A stretch of 64,000 nt of DNA from Erythrobacter sp. KY5 (GCF_003264115.1 NZ_CP021912.1:620001-684000); one strand, 5' to 3'. Shown: positions 9,546-17,692, numbered from the stretch's first letter. A program made the numbers and translations. Notes: generated from the sequence alone by a model not told the origin.

Positions 9546-11717
9546 ATGATCCGCACAGCCAAGCTCTTGCTTGCATCCACCGCCACATTCGCGCTTTCGA
9601 GCGCGGCGCTCGCACATGATGAGGGCCACACCGATCACGTCCTGATCGAGGCGCATGAAGACGCCTCCGCCAGCGAGAGCAGCGCTCCGACCATGGATTT
9701 CGGAAGCTGGGGCGTGGGCCTCCAGACCATCGATCAGAATGTCGATCCGGGTGACGACTTCAACGCATACGTCAACGGCAAATGGATCGCGGCCAACGAG
9801 ATTCCCGCCGACCGCCAGCGTTATGGCGCGTTTGACATGCTGCGCGAAGGCTCGATCAACGACGTTCGCGAGTTGGTGAACACGCTTGTCGCCTCGAGCC
9901 CTGAAGAGGGCACGCAGGCGCGCCGGATCGTTGATGCTTACAAGGCGTTCATGGATGTCGAAGCCATCGATGCGAGCGGCCTGGCTCCTGCTCAACCATA
10001 CCTTCAGGAAATCTTTGGCGCTGAAGATCTCGAGGCGCTTACCGTGCTGTTTGGCAAACCCGGCTATCCTTCACTGGTAAGCGCGGGGGTGACCATCGAT
10101 GCGCGCAATCCCACGCAATATGTCGTCGGCATCGGCTTTGACGGCATGGGCCTTCCCGACCGCGACTATTATCTCGTCGACAGCGAGAGCAACCTCGAAA
10201 TTCGCGAGAAGTACAAGGCCCTGCTGGCGACGGTGCTTGGTCAGGCTGGCTATGCCGATCCGGTCGCTGCTGCCGAGGCGGTTTACGCCTTTGAAGCGAA
10301 AGTGGCCGAGATCGAGTGGGCGCGTCAGATCTTCCGCAAGCCGACGCTGACTTATAACGAGCTCTCTCCCGAAGACCTCGCCGGTTACGCAGGCGATTTC
10401 CCAATCGACACCTTGCTTGCATCCGCACAGCTCGAAGGCCAGCCGCGCTTTCTTGCGGCGCAGATCCCTCCGACCGAGGAAGAGCTTGCGGAAGCGGAGC
10501 TGACCGAAGAGCAGCGCGCCCTGATCGGTGGCGGCTTGCCGGCGATGATGAAGCTTCTGACAGAAACGCCGCTCGCAACGCTCAAGGCTTTCATGACCGC
10601 GCAGTTCCTCGGCAGCAACGCGGCAGTCCTGTCGAGCGAGCTGGATGAGGCGGTGTTCGACTTTTACGGACGCACCATCAACGGCCAGGAAGAGCAGCAG
10701 GAACGCTGGAAGCGCGCGATTTCGGTGGTCGAAAGCTCGCTCGGCGAACAGCTTGGCGCTCTTTACGTTGAGAAGCACTTCCCTGAGACCAGCAAGGCCC
10801 GGATGGACGAGCTTGTCGCCAATCTCGGCAAGGCGATGAACGCAGCGCTCGACGAGAATGAGTGGATGACCGCTGCAACCATCGAGCAGGCACGTGAGAA
10901 GCTCAACGGCTTCGTTCCGATGATCGGCTACCCCGACGAGTTCGAGACCTATGACGGCCTCACCATCGTCGCCGACGATCCGCTTGCAAACCGCATGGCG
11001 ACCGCCAAGTGGAACGACGAAGACTCGCGCTCGCGCCTGGGTACAGAAGTCGATCCGACCGAATGGGGCATGACGCCGCAAACGGTGAATGCATATTATT
11101 CGCCGCTGACCAATCGCATCGTCTTCCCTGCTGCGATCCTGCAGCCGCCCTTCTTCAATGCCGAGGCAGACCCTGCGGTGAATTATGGCGGCATCGGCGC
11201 TGTGATCGGTCACGAAATCGGCCATGGCTATGACGACCAGGGCTCGCAATTCGATGCGAGCGGCACATTGCGCAACTGGTGGCAGGACGAAGACCGCGAA
11301 GGCTTCGTCAAGTTCACTCGCGCGATGGGTGAATTCATCGAAGCCTACTGCCCGGTAGAGGGCTCCAACGGTCCTGAGTGCCTGCGCGCAGGGCAGTCGA
11401 TGGGTGAAACGCTTGGCGACGTGGTCGGCCTGCAGATGGCCTACCGCGCCTACAAGATGAGCCTTAACGGTGAAGAAGCTCCGGTGATCGACGGCCTGAC
11501 CGGCGACCAGCGTTTCTTCCTTGGTTACGCGCAGATCTGGCGCGGGATGGAGCGCGAGGAGAGCCTGCGCAATCGCGTCATGACCGCGAACCACCCGCCG
11601 GGAGAATTCCGCCTCAACAATGCGGTGCGTCACACCGATGCGTGGTACGAGGCGTTCGGCGTCACCGAAGACGACGAGCTTTACCTGCCGCCCGAAAAGC
11701 GCGTGAAGATCTGGTAA
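9546..11717 (+). CDS. M13 family zinc metallopeptidase (neprilysin/PepO-like), secreted
   Basis: The 723-residue product has a signal peptide (cleavage near ALSSAALAHD) and M13 hallmarks: NAYYSPLTNRIVFPAAILQPPF, zinc motif HEIGH at ~556-560 within VIGHEIGHGYDDQG, the third ligand in GETLGD (Glu ~621), and the family ending VKIW. It should hydrolyse peptides in the periplasm or at the envelope. A His/Asp-rich patch (HDEGHTDH) follows the signal peptide and could bind metal. A GGGGA element lies before the ATG. It appears to be transcribed alone, with UppP following after 63 bp on the same strand. Confidence 0.93.
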   Translation: MIRTAKLLLASTATFALSSAALAHDEGHTDHVLIEAHEDASASESSAPTMDFGSWGVGLQTIDQNVDPGDDFNAYVNGKWIAANEIPADRQRYGAFDMLREGSINDVRELVNTLVASSPEEGTQARRIVDAYKAFMDVEAIDASGLAPAQPYLQEIFGAEDLEALTVLFGKPGYPSLVSAGVTIDARNPTQYVVGIGFDGMGLPDRDYYLVDSESNLEIREKYKALLATVLGQAGYADPVAAAEAVYAFEAKVAEIEWARQIFRKPTLTYNELSPEDLAGYAGDFPIDTLLASAQLEGQPRFLAAQIPPTEEELAEAELTEEQRALIGGGLPAMMKLLTETPLATLKAFMTAQFLGSNAAVLSSELDEAVFDFYGRTINGQEEQQERWKRAISVVESSLGEQLGALYVEKHFPETSKARMDELVANLGKAMNAALDENEWMTAATIEQAREKLNGFVPMIGYPDEFETYDGLTIVADDPLANRMATAKWNDEDSRSRLGTEVDPTEWGMTPQTVNAYYSPLTNRIVFPAAILQPPFFNAEADPAVNYGGIGAVIGHEIGHGYDDQGSQFDASGTLRNWWQDEDREGFVKFTRAMGEFIEAYCPVEGSNGPECLRAGQSMGETLGDVVGLQMAYRAYKMSLNGEEAPVIDGLTGDQRFFLGYAQIWRGMEREESLRNRVMTANHPPGEFRLNNAVRHTDAWYEAFGVTEDDELYLPPEKRVKIW

Positions 11718-11780
11718 AACTGGGCGAACAGCCCTTTCGCAAATTGACATGGCCCGCGCTTCATTCATGGAGTGCGGGTC

Positions 11781-12638
11781 ATGACGTTTTTGCAGCTTCT
11801 CATCATCGCGGTCGTTCAGGGGATCACCGAGTTCCTGCCGATTTCATCGTCGGGTCACCTGATCCTGATCCCCTATCTCACCGACTTTTCCGATCAGGGT
11901 CCGCTGATCGATGTCGCGGTGCATGTCGGCTCATTGCTCGCGATCATGGTCTACTTCTTCAAGGACGTGGTCGTCCTTGCCCGCGGCGGCTTTGCGACCA
12001 TAGGAATTGGCGCAGACCGGCCTGAAGCGCCTGCGGAAAAGCGCCTTTTGTGGTGGATCGTGCTTGGCACAATTCCGGCGGTGGCATTCGGCCTTTCGAT
12101 CAAGCTTGGCCTGTTCAACAACTTTGCGACCTCGATGTTCGGGATCGAGCTTGTCGACGACGACCTGATGAGCTCGATCCGCTTCACCGACCTCATCGCC
12201 TTCAACCTGATCTTCTACGGAGTGCTTCTGGGTCTTGCCGACTGGCTCGGCAAAGAGGTCAAGGTCTTCGAGGACATGACCTGGCGCGATGGCTTGATCG
12301 TCGGCATTGCGCAGGCGCTGGCGATCATTCCGGGGACTTCTCGATCCGGGGTCACGATGACAGCGGCGCGGTTCCTCGGCTTCAAGCGGGTGGAAGCGGC
12401 GCGTTTTTCGTTCCTTCTCTCGATCCCGGCAGTCGCGGGGGCGGGTGTGCTGATCGTGCCCGAGATTTTTGAGGCGGGGACCGAACTGGCGCTCGATGCC
12501 CTCATCGCTGGCGTGCTGACCTTTATCTCGGCCTTCCTGACGATGGCGTTCCTGATGAACTTTCTGAAGCGCGCATCGATGCTGGTTTTCGTGCTCTACC
12601 GGGTGGCGATGGGCTGCGCGCTGCTGTACTTCTTCTAG
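11781..12638 (+). CDS. uppP: Undecaprenyl-diphosphate phosphatase
   Basis: This 285-residue polytopic protein of the BacA/UppP family dephosphorylates undecaprenyl pyrophosphate, recycling the lipid carrier for peptidoglycan and polysaccharide synthesis at the inner membrane. Both conserved motifs are present: the glutamate-rich QGITEFLPISSSGHL near the N-terminus and PGTSRSGVTM in the middle. I set the start at ATG 11781 because GGAG at 11769-11772 is well spaced for it, whereas a GTG at 11772 overlaps that site. The small membrane protein gene follows after 18 bp. Confidence 0.95.
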   Translation: MTFLQLLIIAVVQGITEFLPISSSGHLILIPYLTDFSDQGPLIDVAVHVGSLLAIMVYFFKDVVVLARGGFATIGIGADRPEAPAEKRLLWWIVLGTIPAVAFGLSIKLGLFNNFATSMFGIELVDDDLMSSIRFTDLIAFNLIFYGVLLGLADWLGKEVKVFEDMTWRDGLIVGIAQALAIIPGTSRSGVTMTAARFLGFKRVEAARFSFLLSIPAVAGAGVLIVPEIFEAGTELALDALIAGVLTFISAFLTMAFLMNFLKRASMLVFVLYRVAMGCALLYFF

Positions 12639-12656
12639 CCGGAGGTTCTCGACGCC

Positions 12657-12914
12657 ATGGCGCTCTTACTTTTGTTCATCATCGGCACTCTGGCCGGTTG
12701 GTTCGCGTCCATCATAGCGCGCACGGAGGAAAGAGGTGCAATCCTGCGGCAGATCGGCATCGGTCTGGTGGTGAGCCTGGTCGCAGGTTTGCTTGCGAAC
12801 AGCGGCACCTTTCTGGGCAGCCTCGGCTGGATCGGGGCAGGCGCTGCGATCATCGCCAGCGCAGCAGCCCTGGGCGGATATCACCTTTACCAGAGGCGAA
12901 ACGCCGAGGTTTAA
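12657..12914 (+). CDS. Small membrane protein, GlsB/YeaQ/YmgE-like
   Basis: The 85-residue product has three predicted hydrophobic helices. The opening FIIGTLAGWFASIIAR and later glycine-rich segments resemble the transglycosylase-associated GlsB/YeaQ/YmgE family, whose members are small stress-associated inner-membrane proteins of unclear activity. It ends in a basic tail (YQRRNAEV). A GGAGG site lies 10 bp before the ATG, and only 18 bp separate it from uppP, so co-transcription is likely. Its TAA overlaps the TAA of convergent phhA inside the sequence TTAA. Confidence 0.7.
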   Translation: MALLLLFIIGTLAGWFASIIARTEERGAILRQIGIGLVVSLVAGLLANSGTFLGSLGWIGAGAAIIASAAALGGYHLYQRRNAEV

Positions 12915-13849
12915 ACCGGTTTTGCGCCTGAACCCCTGCCACCGCGCAGCCAGTATTCCTGTGTCCCGCGCTTCACCACATTGTCGACGTCGATAATCGC
13001 CGAGTTCGCATAGGTGAAGTTGGGCGCGAGGCTGCGATAAAGCCGGTCGAAATCGCGCTCGACCGTCTGTCGGTAGAGATCCTCGAAGCTTTCGATGACG
13101 AAGTAGGTCGGCTGCAAATCGCTGATGACGTAATCGGTGCGCATGACCCGATCGACGTTGAGCATGATCCGGTTGGGGCTTTCCGCCTCGACAGCAAACC
13201 TCGCTTCGCTTGGCCCCGACAGGATGCCTGCGCCGTAAGCCTTGATGCCGTCATCTTCCTCGATCAGGCCAAATTCGACCGTGTACCAGTAGAGCGCGCC
13301 CAGCGCCTTCAGCCGGTTGTAGCGCATCGCCTTCCATCCGGCGCGGCCATATTCCTGCATGTAGTCAGCGTAGACCGGATCGGTGAGCATCGGGACGTGG
13401 CCAAACACGTCATGGAAGACGTCGGGTTCCTGAATGTAATCGAACGTCTCTCGCGTGCGGATGAAATTGCCTGCGGGGAACCGGCGGTTGGCAAGGTGCC
13501 AGAAGAAGACGTGATCGGGGATCAGCATCGGAACGGGGACGACGCTCCAGCCGGACAGCTTGCCCAGTTCCTGTGACAATTGGCCGAATTCCGGAATCCC
13601 GCCCCGCGCGAGGTCGAGCTTGTCGAGACCTGCCATGAACACGCTTGCCGCTCGGCCGGGCAGGACTTCCATCTGGCGCGCAAACAATTCATCCCAGATC
13701 GCGTGATCGTCGCTTGAATAGTGGGCCTGCTCAGGCTCCAGCCAATCTTCGCCTAGGTGAGCGGGGCGGCGCAGCGGTGCGGTGAAAACCTCGTCCGCCA
13801 GCTCTGGCAGCCGGGTAAAGTCGGTGTCATCTTTTGCGAGAGTAGCCAT
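12911..13849 (-). CDS. phhA: Phenylalanine 4-monooxygenase
   Basis: This 312-residue monomeric bacterial aromatic amino acid hydroxylase converts phenylalanine to tyrosine using tetrahydropterin, O2 and non-heme iron. The iron ligands are visible: His146 and His151 in HDVFGHVP, and Glu192 in WYTVEFGL. The pterin-site region PMLIPDHVFFWHLANRRFP is intact. No pterin dehydratase gene (phhB) is nearby. There is no Shine-Dalgarno sequence before the ATG; instead a palindrome begins four bases upstream, with a TATCAT hexamer about 10 bases from the start, so the mRNA may be leaderless. It diverges from the polyphosphate kinase gene with a 54-bp gap. Confidence 0.93.
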   Translation of the reverse strand: MATLAKDDTDFTRLPELADEVFTAPLRRPAHLGEDWLEPEQAHYSSDDHAIWDELFARQMEVLPGRAASVFMAGLDKLDLARGGIPEFGQLSQELGKLSGWSVVPVPMLIPDHVFFWHLANRRFPAGNFIRTRETFDYIQEPDVFHDVFGHVPMLTDPVYADYMQEYGRAGWKAMRYNRLKALGALYWYTVEFGLIEEDDGIKAYGAGILSGPSEARFAVEAESPNRIMLNVDRVMRTDYVISDLQPTYFVIESFEDLYRQTVERDFDRLYRSLAPNFTYANSAIIDVDNVVKRGTQEYWLRGGRGSGAKPV

Positions 13850-13852
13850 GAT

Positions 13853-13866
13853 GTATCAAATGATAC
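13853..13866. promoter_or_regulatory. Palindrome in the phhA/ppk2 divergent promoter
   Basis: GTATCA and TGATAC flank a two-base AA spacer, giving an exact 6-bp-arm inverted repeat in the 54-bp intergenic gap. It is positioned to cover a phhA promoter and lies 38 bp before the ppk2 start. A dimeric repressor site is the simplest reading, but no cognate regulator is identifiable here. Confidence 0.4.
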
Positions 13867-13903
13867 TAGCATCGCGCACGTTCAACAACCGAAGGAAGTG
13901 CGA

Positions 13904-14680
13904 ATGGGCCTGAAGAGCAAGGAATATCGCAAGCTGTTGGAGCCCATGACCGAAGAACTGGTCGCGATGGCGCGCTGGGCAAGGATGACCGGAAAGCGCA
14001 TCGTGGTGATCTTCGAGGGGCGCGATACGGCCGGAAAAGGCGGCGCGATCAGGGCGGTTCGCGATAAGCTCAACCCGCGCCAGTGTCGCATCGTCGCTCT
14101 TGGCAAGCCCACCGACGATGAACGCGGCCAGTGGTATTTTCAGCGTTATGTCGATCACTTGCCGACGACAGGCGAAATCGTGCTGTTCGACCGCTCCTGG
14201 TACAATCGCGCTGGGGTTGAGCGCGTCATGGGATATTGCACAGAAGAGGAAGCGGAGACGTTTCTGAAGGCCGCGCCCACATTCGAAAAGATGCTCACCG
14301 ATGATGGTATCCTGCTCTTCAAGTACTGGCTCACGACAGATCAGGACAAGCAGGAAGAGCGGCTTCGAGAACGGCTGGAAGACCCGCTGAAACGCTGGAA
14401 ACTCTCCCCTGTCGACCTTGCTGCGCGCGGGAAGTACGATGCCTACACGATGGCTCGCGAGGAAATGCTGCGCGCAACGCACACCGAAAACGCACCTTGG
14501 AAACTGGTGGATTTCAACGATCAGAAGCGCGGGCGGCTGACGCTCATTCGTGATTTGCTGGACCGCTTGCCTGACACCTATTGCGAGCCGCCCCCGATTG
14601 ATTTTCCCGAGCTTGGCCGAGAGCCGGCGCAAGAGACCTATGCGGTGCTGGAGCCGATTGAGGACTTTCCGGAGGATTGA
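13904..14680 (+). CDS. ppk2: Polyphosphate kinase 2
   Basis: The 258-residue cytoplasmic product is a single-domain class I PPK2, which uses polyphosphate to phosphorylate nucleoside diphosphates (or the reverse). It has Walker A GRDTAGKGG (39-47), Walker B-like LFDRSWYNRAG (Asp ~96) and the lid segment ARGKYDAYTMAREEML. The open frame extends upstream into phhA antisense, but the ATG at 13904 sits behind a good GAAGGAAG site and starts with the family-typical GLKSKEYRK. The -35 hexamer of the next operon overlaps its stop codon, so read-through into that operon is possible. Confidence 0.93.
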   Translation: MGLKSKEYRKLLEPMTEELVAMARWARMTGKRIVVIFEGRDTAGKGGAIRAVRDKLNPRQCRIVALGKPTDDERGQWYFQRYVDHLPTTGEIVLFDRSWYNRAGVERVMGYCTEEEAETFLKAAPTFEKMLTDDGILLFKYWLTTDQDKQEERLRERLEDPLKRWKLSPVDLAARGKYDAYTMAREEMLRATHTENAPWKLVDFNDQKRGRLTLIRDLLDRLPDTYCEPPPIDFPELGREPAQETYAVLEPIEDFPED

Positions 14681-14703
14681 CAGAATGCCTCCTGCGATAT
14701 AAT
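14677..14703 (+). promoter_or_regulatory. Consensus-like promoter of the SPFH operon
   Basis: A perfect TTGACA at 14677-14682, overlapping the ppk2 stop codon, is followed 15 bp later by a perfect TATAAT at 14698-14703. The spacer is two bases short of the optimum. The -10 box lies inside the left arm of the 32-bp palindrome, the classic place for repressor occlusion. Transcription would begin near 14710, about 36 nt before the ATG. Confidence 0.6.
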
Positions 14704-14725
14704 GATGATATCATAATTATATCGC
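14694..14725. promoter_or_regulatory. 32-bp AT-rich near-perfect palindrome, likely operator
   Basis: The left arm GCGATATAATGATGAT matches the complement of the right arm ATCATAATTATATCGC at 15 of 16 positions, with no spacer. It is far more AT-rich than its surroundings and covers the -10 box. Ribbon-helix-helix repressors bind such repeats, and one is encoded in the operon downstream, so autoregulation is the natural hypothesis. Flanking GCCTCCT (14687-14693) and AGGAGGC (14733-14739) extend the dyad in RNA, pairing the Shine-Dalgarno sequence. Confidence 0.65.
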
Positions 14726-14745
14726 CAACTACAGGAGGCTCTTGC

Positions 14746-15663
14746 ATGTCGAACACACCATCCCCGAACTCGGTTCCGGCCCCTTCGCCTCGCGTTCCCA
14801 GTGTCGAAAGCAAAGCGAGCAGCTTTAACGGCTACATGATGCTGATCGTGCTTTTCGCGACGCTTCTTGTTCCGGCGCTGCTTATCGCCGCAATGCCGGT
14901 GGCCGACATGGTCGTAACCAGCCTGGTCATCGGCGGGATTGCCCTGGGCTTTGTGGCGCTCGGCTTTTTCATGATCCAGCCCAACCAATCAGCCGTCATC
15001 ACGATGTTCGGCGAGTATCGGGGCACGGTGCGCAAGGAAGGCCTGCATTGGGTCTGGCCATGGATGATGCGCAAGAAAGTCAGCGTCCGTGCCATCAACA
15101 TCCATTCCGACAAGGTCAAGATCAACGACCTTCGCGGCAACCCGATCGAGATTGCCTGCAACGTCGTGTGGCGCGTCAAGGACACCGCGCAGGCCGTATT
15201 CGACGTCGATGATTACAAGCAGTTCGTGAACATCCAGATCGAAGCAGGGCTCCGTACCGTGGGCGCGCGTCACCCCTATGATGACATGTCCGACGAGGAT
15301 GAAACGACGCTGCGGGGAAGCGCGGATGTCGTGAACTCCGAGCTGCGCACCGAACTTAACGAGCGCCTCATGGTGGCAGGCATCGAAGTCGACGAGGCCG
15401 GACTCACCCACCTCGCCTATGCCTCCGAAATCGCCGGGGCGATGCTGCGCCGCCAGCAGGCCGACGCGGTGATCGCTGCCCGTCAGAAGGTCGTGATCGG
15501 AGCCGTCTCGATGGTCGAGGACGCGCTCGAAAAGCTGTCGAAAGACGGAGTGGTCGAGCTTAATGAAGAGCGCAAGGCGGCGATGGTTTCCAACCTGATG
15601 GTCGTGCTGTGCGGCGACCGCGAGGCGCATCCGGTGGTCAACACCGGGACGCTCTACCAGTAA
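14746..15663 (+). CDS. SPFH-domain membrane protein (stomatin/prohibitin/flotillin superfamily)
   Basis: The 305-residue product has a Ser/Pro-rich N-terminal ~20 residues, two adjacent hydrophobic segments (~29-75), then an SPFH core beginning IQPNQSAVITMFGEYRGTVRKEG, with RAINIHSDKVKINDLRGNPIEIACNVVWRV typical of the band-7 fold. Its C-terminal half (AGAMLRRQQADAVIAARQKVVIGAVSMVEDAL) should form the oligomerising helix. SPFH proteins build large ring or cage scaffolds in membrane microdomains; the client here is unknown. AGGAGG at 14733-14738 fixes the start at 14746. It leads an operon with a ribbon-helix-helix protein and a hydrolase. Confidence 0.85.
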   Translation: MSNTPSPNSVPAPSPRVPSVESKASSFNGYMMLIVLFATLLVPALLIAAMPVADMVVTSLVIGGIALGFVALGFFMIQPNQSAVITMFGEYRGTVRKEGLHWVWPWMMRKKVSVRAINIHSDKVKINDLRGNPIEIACNVVWRVKDTAQAVFDVDDYKQFVNIQIEAGLRTVGARHPYDDMSDEDETTLRGSADVVNSELRTELNERLMVAGIEVDEAGLTHLAYASEIAGAMLRRQQADAVIAARQKVVIGAVSMVEDALEKLSKDGVVELNEERKAAMVSNLMVVLCGDREAHPVVNTGTLYQ

Positions 15664-15688
15664 CGCGGCAACACGCGAGGAGGCAGCC

Positions 15689-15889
15689 ATGGCTGCGCCC
15701 AAGAAGAAAGCCTTTGCCCTGCGGCTCGATCCAGAGGTCCACGCTGCGATCGAGCGCCTGGCCGGAGCTGAACTGCGCTCTGCAAACGCGCAGATCGAGA
15801 TGCTGCTGCGCGAGGCGCTTGAGGCGCGTGGAATCGATGTGCGACAGTCCGAACAGCCACGGCGGGGGCGACCGCCCAAGGAGGAATGA
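15689..15889 (+). CDS. Arc-type ribbon-helix-helix DNA-binding protein
   Basis: The 66-residue basic protein begins with a lysine-rich arm, then FALRLDPEVHAAIERLAGAE, the beta-strand and first helix of an Arc/MetJ-type fold, then QIEMLLREALEARG as the second helix and an Arg/Pro tail (RRGRPPKEE). Such dimers insert paired strands into the major groove of palindromic operators. GAGGAGG precedes the ATG. It sits 25 bp after the SPFH gene and 1 bp before the hydrolase gene. The palindrome at 14694-14725 is the obvious candidate target. No toxin-like partner is visible, so I do not call it an antitoxin. Confidence 0.8.
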   Translation: MAAPKKKAFALRLDPEVHAAIERLAGAELRSANAQIEMLLREALEARGIDVRQSEQPRRGRPPKEE

Positions 15890-15890
15890 G

Positions 15891-16847
15891 ATGAACAAGA
15901 CGATCTGCGCGCTGGCAGCCGCCACCCTTGCAACAGGCGCTGCGGCCTCCGAACCGATCGCCGTCACTGCGCCCGGTCCCCAAGGAGACCTTGCAGGCAC
16001 GCTGATCGAACCTGCTGAGGGCAAACCGGTCGTTCTGATCGTCCCCGGGTCAGGGCCCACAGACCGCGACGGAAACAATCCGATGGGCGTGAATGCGTCG
16101 AGTTACCGTCTTCTTGCTGAAGCCCTCTCACAGCGCGGCATTGGCTCCTTGCGGATCGACAAGCGAGGCATGTTCGAAAGCCGCGCTGCAATCCCAGACC
16201 CAAACGACGTGACGATCAGCGCGTATGCCGAAGACGTATCCGCGTGGATCAGTGTCGTGAGAGCGAGAACCGAAGTGGATTGTGTCTTCGTGCTAGGGCA
16301 CAGCGAAGGCGGTCTTGTTGCGCTTGAGGCGGGGCAGAAGTCCGACGATCTGTGCGGCATACTGCTTGTGGCATCGGTAGGAAGGCCGCTTGGCGACACC
16401 TTGCGCGAACAGCTTCAATCCAATCCGGCCAACGCGGTCGTGCTGGACGAAGCCTTTGCCGCGATTGCGAAGCTGGAAGCTGGCGAAGGGGTCGACACGC
16501 AAGACATGCATCGCGGCCTGATGCCGCTTTTCAATCCGGCGGTTCAAGGCTTCCTGATCGACATGTTTGCGCGCATCCCGGCAGAGCTGGCAGCAGGTGT
16601 GGAGGTGCCCATGCTCATTGTCGCAGGTGGAAAGGATATCCAGACGCCCGTCACCGACGCTGAGGCGCTGGCAGAAGGACAACCGGCAGCCAAGCTCATT
16701 GTCATTGACGACATGAACCACGTGCTCAAGCCGGTCGAAGGCGATAGCCGCCTTGCCAATATCGCGACATATTCCGACGCATCGCTTCCGGTTCATCCCG
16801 AACTGGTCGATGCGATTGCAAGTTTCCTTGAGGATTCGAAGAGCTAG
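15891..16847 (+). CDS. Secreted alpha/beta hydrolase
   Basis: The 318-residue product has a signal peptide ending near ATGAAASEPI and an alpha/beta-hydrolase fold: PVVLIVPGSGPTDRDGNN holds the oxyanion region, GHSEGG (136-141) the nucleophile Ser138, and GGKDIQTPVTDAE and DMNHVLKP the acid and histidine. It resembles periplasmic peptidase- or esterase-like hydrolases; substrate unknown. The ATG at 15891 has a strong GGAGGAA site and starts one base after the ribbon-helix-helix stop, so it is the third gene of the SPFH operon. Its end overlaps the convergent dehydratase gene by four bases. Confidence 0.82.
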   Translation: MNKTICALAAATLATGAAASEPIAVTAPGPQGDLAGTLIEPAEGKPVVLIVPGSGPTDRDGNNPMGVNASSYRLLAEALSQRGIGSLRIDKRGMFESRAAIPDPNDVTISAYAEDVSAWISVVRARTEVDCVFVLGHSEGGLVALEAGQKSDDLCGILLVASVGRPLGDTLREQLQSNPANAVVLDEAFAAIAKLEAGEGVDTQDMHRGLMPLFNPAVQGFLIDMFARIPAELAAGVEVPMLIVAGGKDIQTPVTDAEALAEGQPAAKLIVIDDMNHVLKPVEGDSRLANIATYSDASLPVHPELVDAIASFLEDSKS

Positions 16848-17692
16848 AGCGACGCTTGCGCTTTCATCACCTGGCGCCCGTCAGCTGCGAATGCGCCAAG
16901 TTCGAAGCCGTCGTCACTGTCCCGCATGGCGAGGAACAGCAGGTCGCCCGCAATTGCCGGCGAGACCCCGCGGAAGGTGAATTCGCGCAGCCTGTTCTCG
17001 CTAAGCTTGCCCGCTGCCAGTTGGAGGAGCAGGCTTGCGGTGAGCGGTCCATGCACGACCAGTCCGCGATAACGCTCGACCCCGCGCGCATAGGGTGCAT
17101 CGTAATGGATGCGGTGGGTGTTGAAGGTAAGCGCCGAATAGCGGAACAGCAGCCGCGGGTCCGGGGTGAGCGCCCGAACGGTGTGCCAGGCTGACTTATC
17201 AAAAGTGCCTTCCTTCGGTTCCGGCGGCGTCAGGGCGGCGTCGGGCTCTGCTGCATCGCGATAGACCAGCGTTTGGGTCTCGCGCACCGAGAGCGTACCG
17301 TTGGCATGGGTCTCGTGCTCCACATCGACAAAGGCGAGTTTGCCTGATCCGCCCGTCTTTTCTTTGATGGAGGCTACGCGGCTCGTGCGTTCAATCACCG
17401 CTCCGATTGCGATGGGCGCGATGAACTCGATCGCGCTCGATGCCCACATGCGGCGCGGCATGGGAAAGGGGGGAAGAAAGCTGTCCTCGCTCTCATCGCG
17501 CGCCGGGTGCCCGTCCGTGCCAAGCGCCGAGGTCGGCGCGTCGGGTGTGCAAAGGACGAAGTGAACTCCTTGCGGCATGATCGCGGGGCGAGGCGTGGGC
17601 AGATCGAACGTGGCAAGCCACCGCGCAGCCAGCGCTTCGTCCAGCCTGTCCGCCGCGCGGATCTCTCTGCCGACCCACTTGCCGTAGGTCAT
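16844..17692 (-). CDS. FAS1-like/MaoC dehydratase, mesaconyl-C4-CoA hydratase type
   Basis: The 282-residue product looks like a double hot-dog acyl-CoA hydratase. The N-terminal part (REIRAADRLDEALAARWLATF; PPFPMPRRMWASSAIEF) matches FAS1-like dehydratase domains of the family that includes mesaconyl-C4-CoA hydratase (Meh) and 3-methylfumaryl-CoA hydratases. The C-terminal part has LTFNTHRIHYDAPYAR and VHGPLTASLLLQL, the hydratase-2-like active-site helix. I set the start at 17692, where ATG overlaps the thiolase stop as ATGA; a longer frame to 17740 enters the thiolase gene. It is the last gene of a six-gene operon that also has an Mct-like CoA transferase, its partner enzyme in the 3-hydroxypropionate bicycle. 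Confidence 0.78.
   Translation of the reverse strand: MTYGKWVGREIRAADRLDEALAARWLATFDLPTPRPAIMPQGVHFVLCTPDAPTSALGTDGHPARDESEDSFLPPFPMPRRMWASSAIEFIAPIAIGAVIERTSRVASIKEKTGGSGKLAFVDVEHETHANGTLSVRETQTLVYRDAAEPDAALTPPEPKEGTFDKSAWHTVRALTPDPRLLFRYSALTFNTHRIHYDAPYARGVERYRGLVVHGPLTASLLLQLAAGKLSENRLREFTFRGVSPAIAGDLLFLAMRDSDDGFELGAFAADGRQVMKAQASL

Noticed and set aside
10071..11768. 565-codon minus-strand open frame opposite the M13 peptidase
   Set aside because: The plus-strand M13 gene has a signal peptide, zinc motif and family C-terminus. The antisense product lacks any motif.
15689..15889. RHH protein as the antitoxin of a toxin-antitoxin pair
   Set aside because: Neither neighbour resembles a toxin; one is an SPFH membrane protein and the other a secreted hydrolase with intact catalytic residues.
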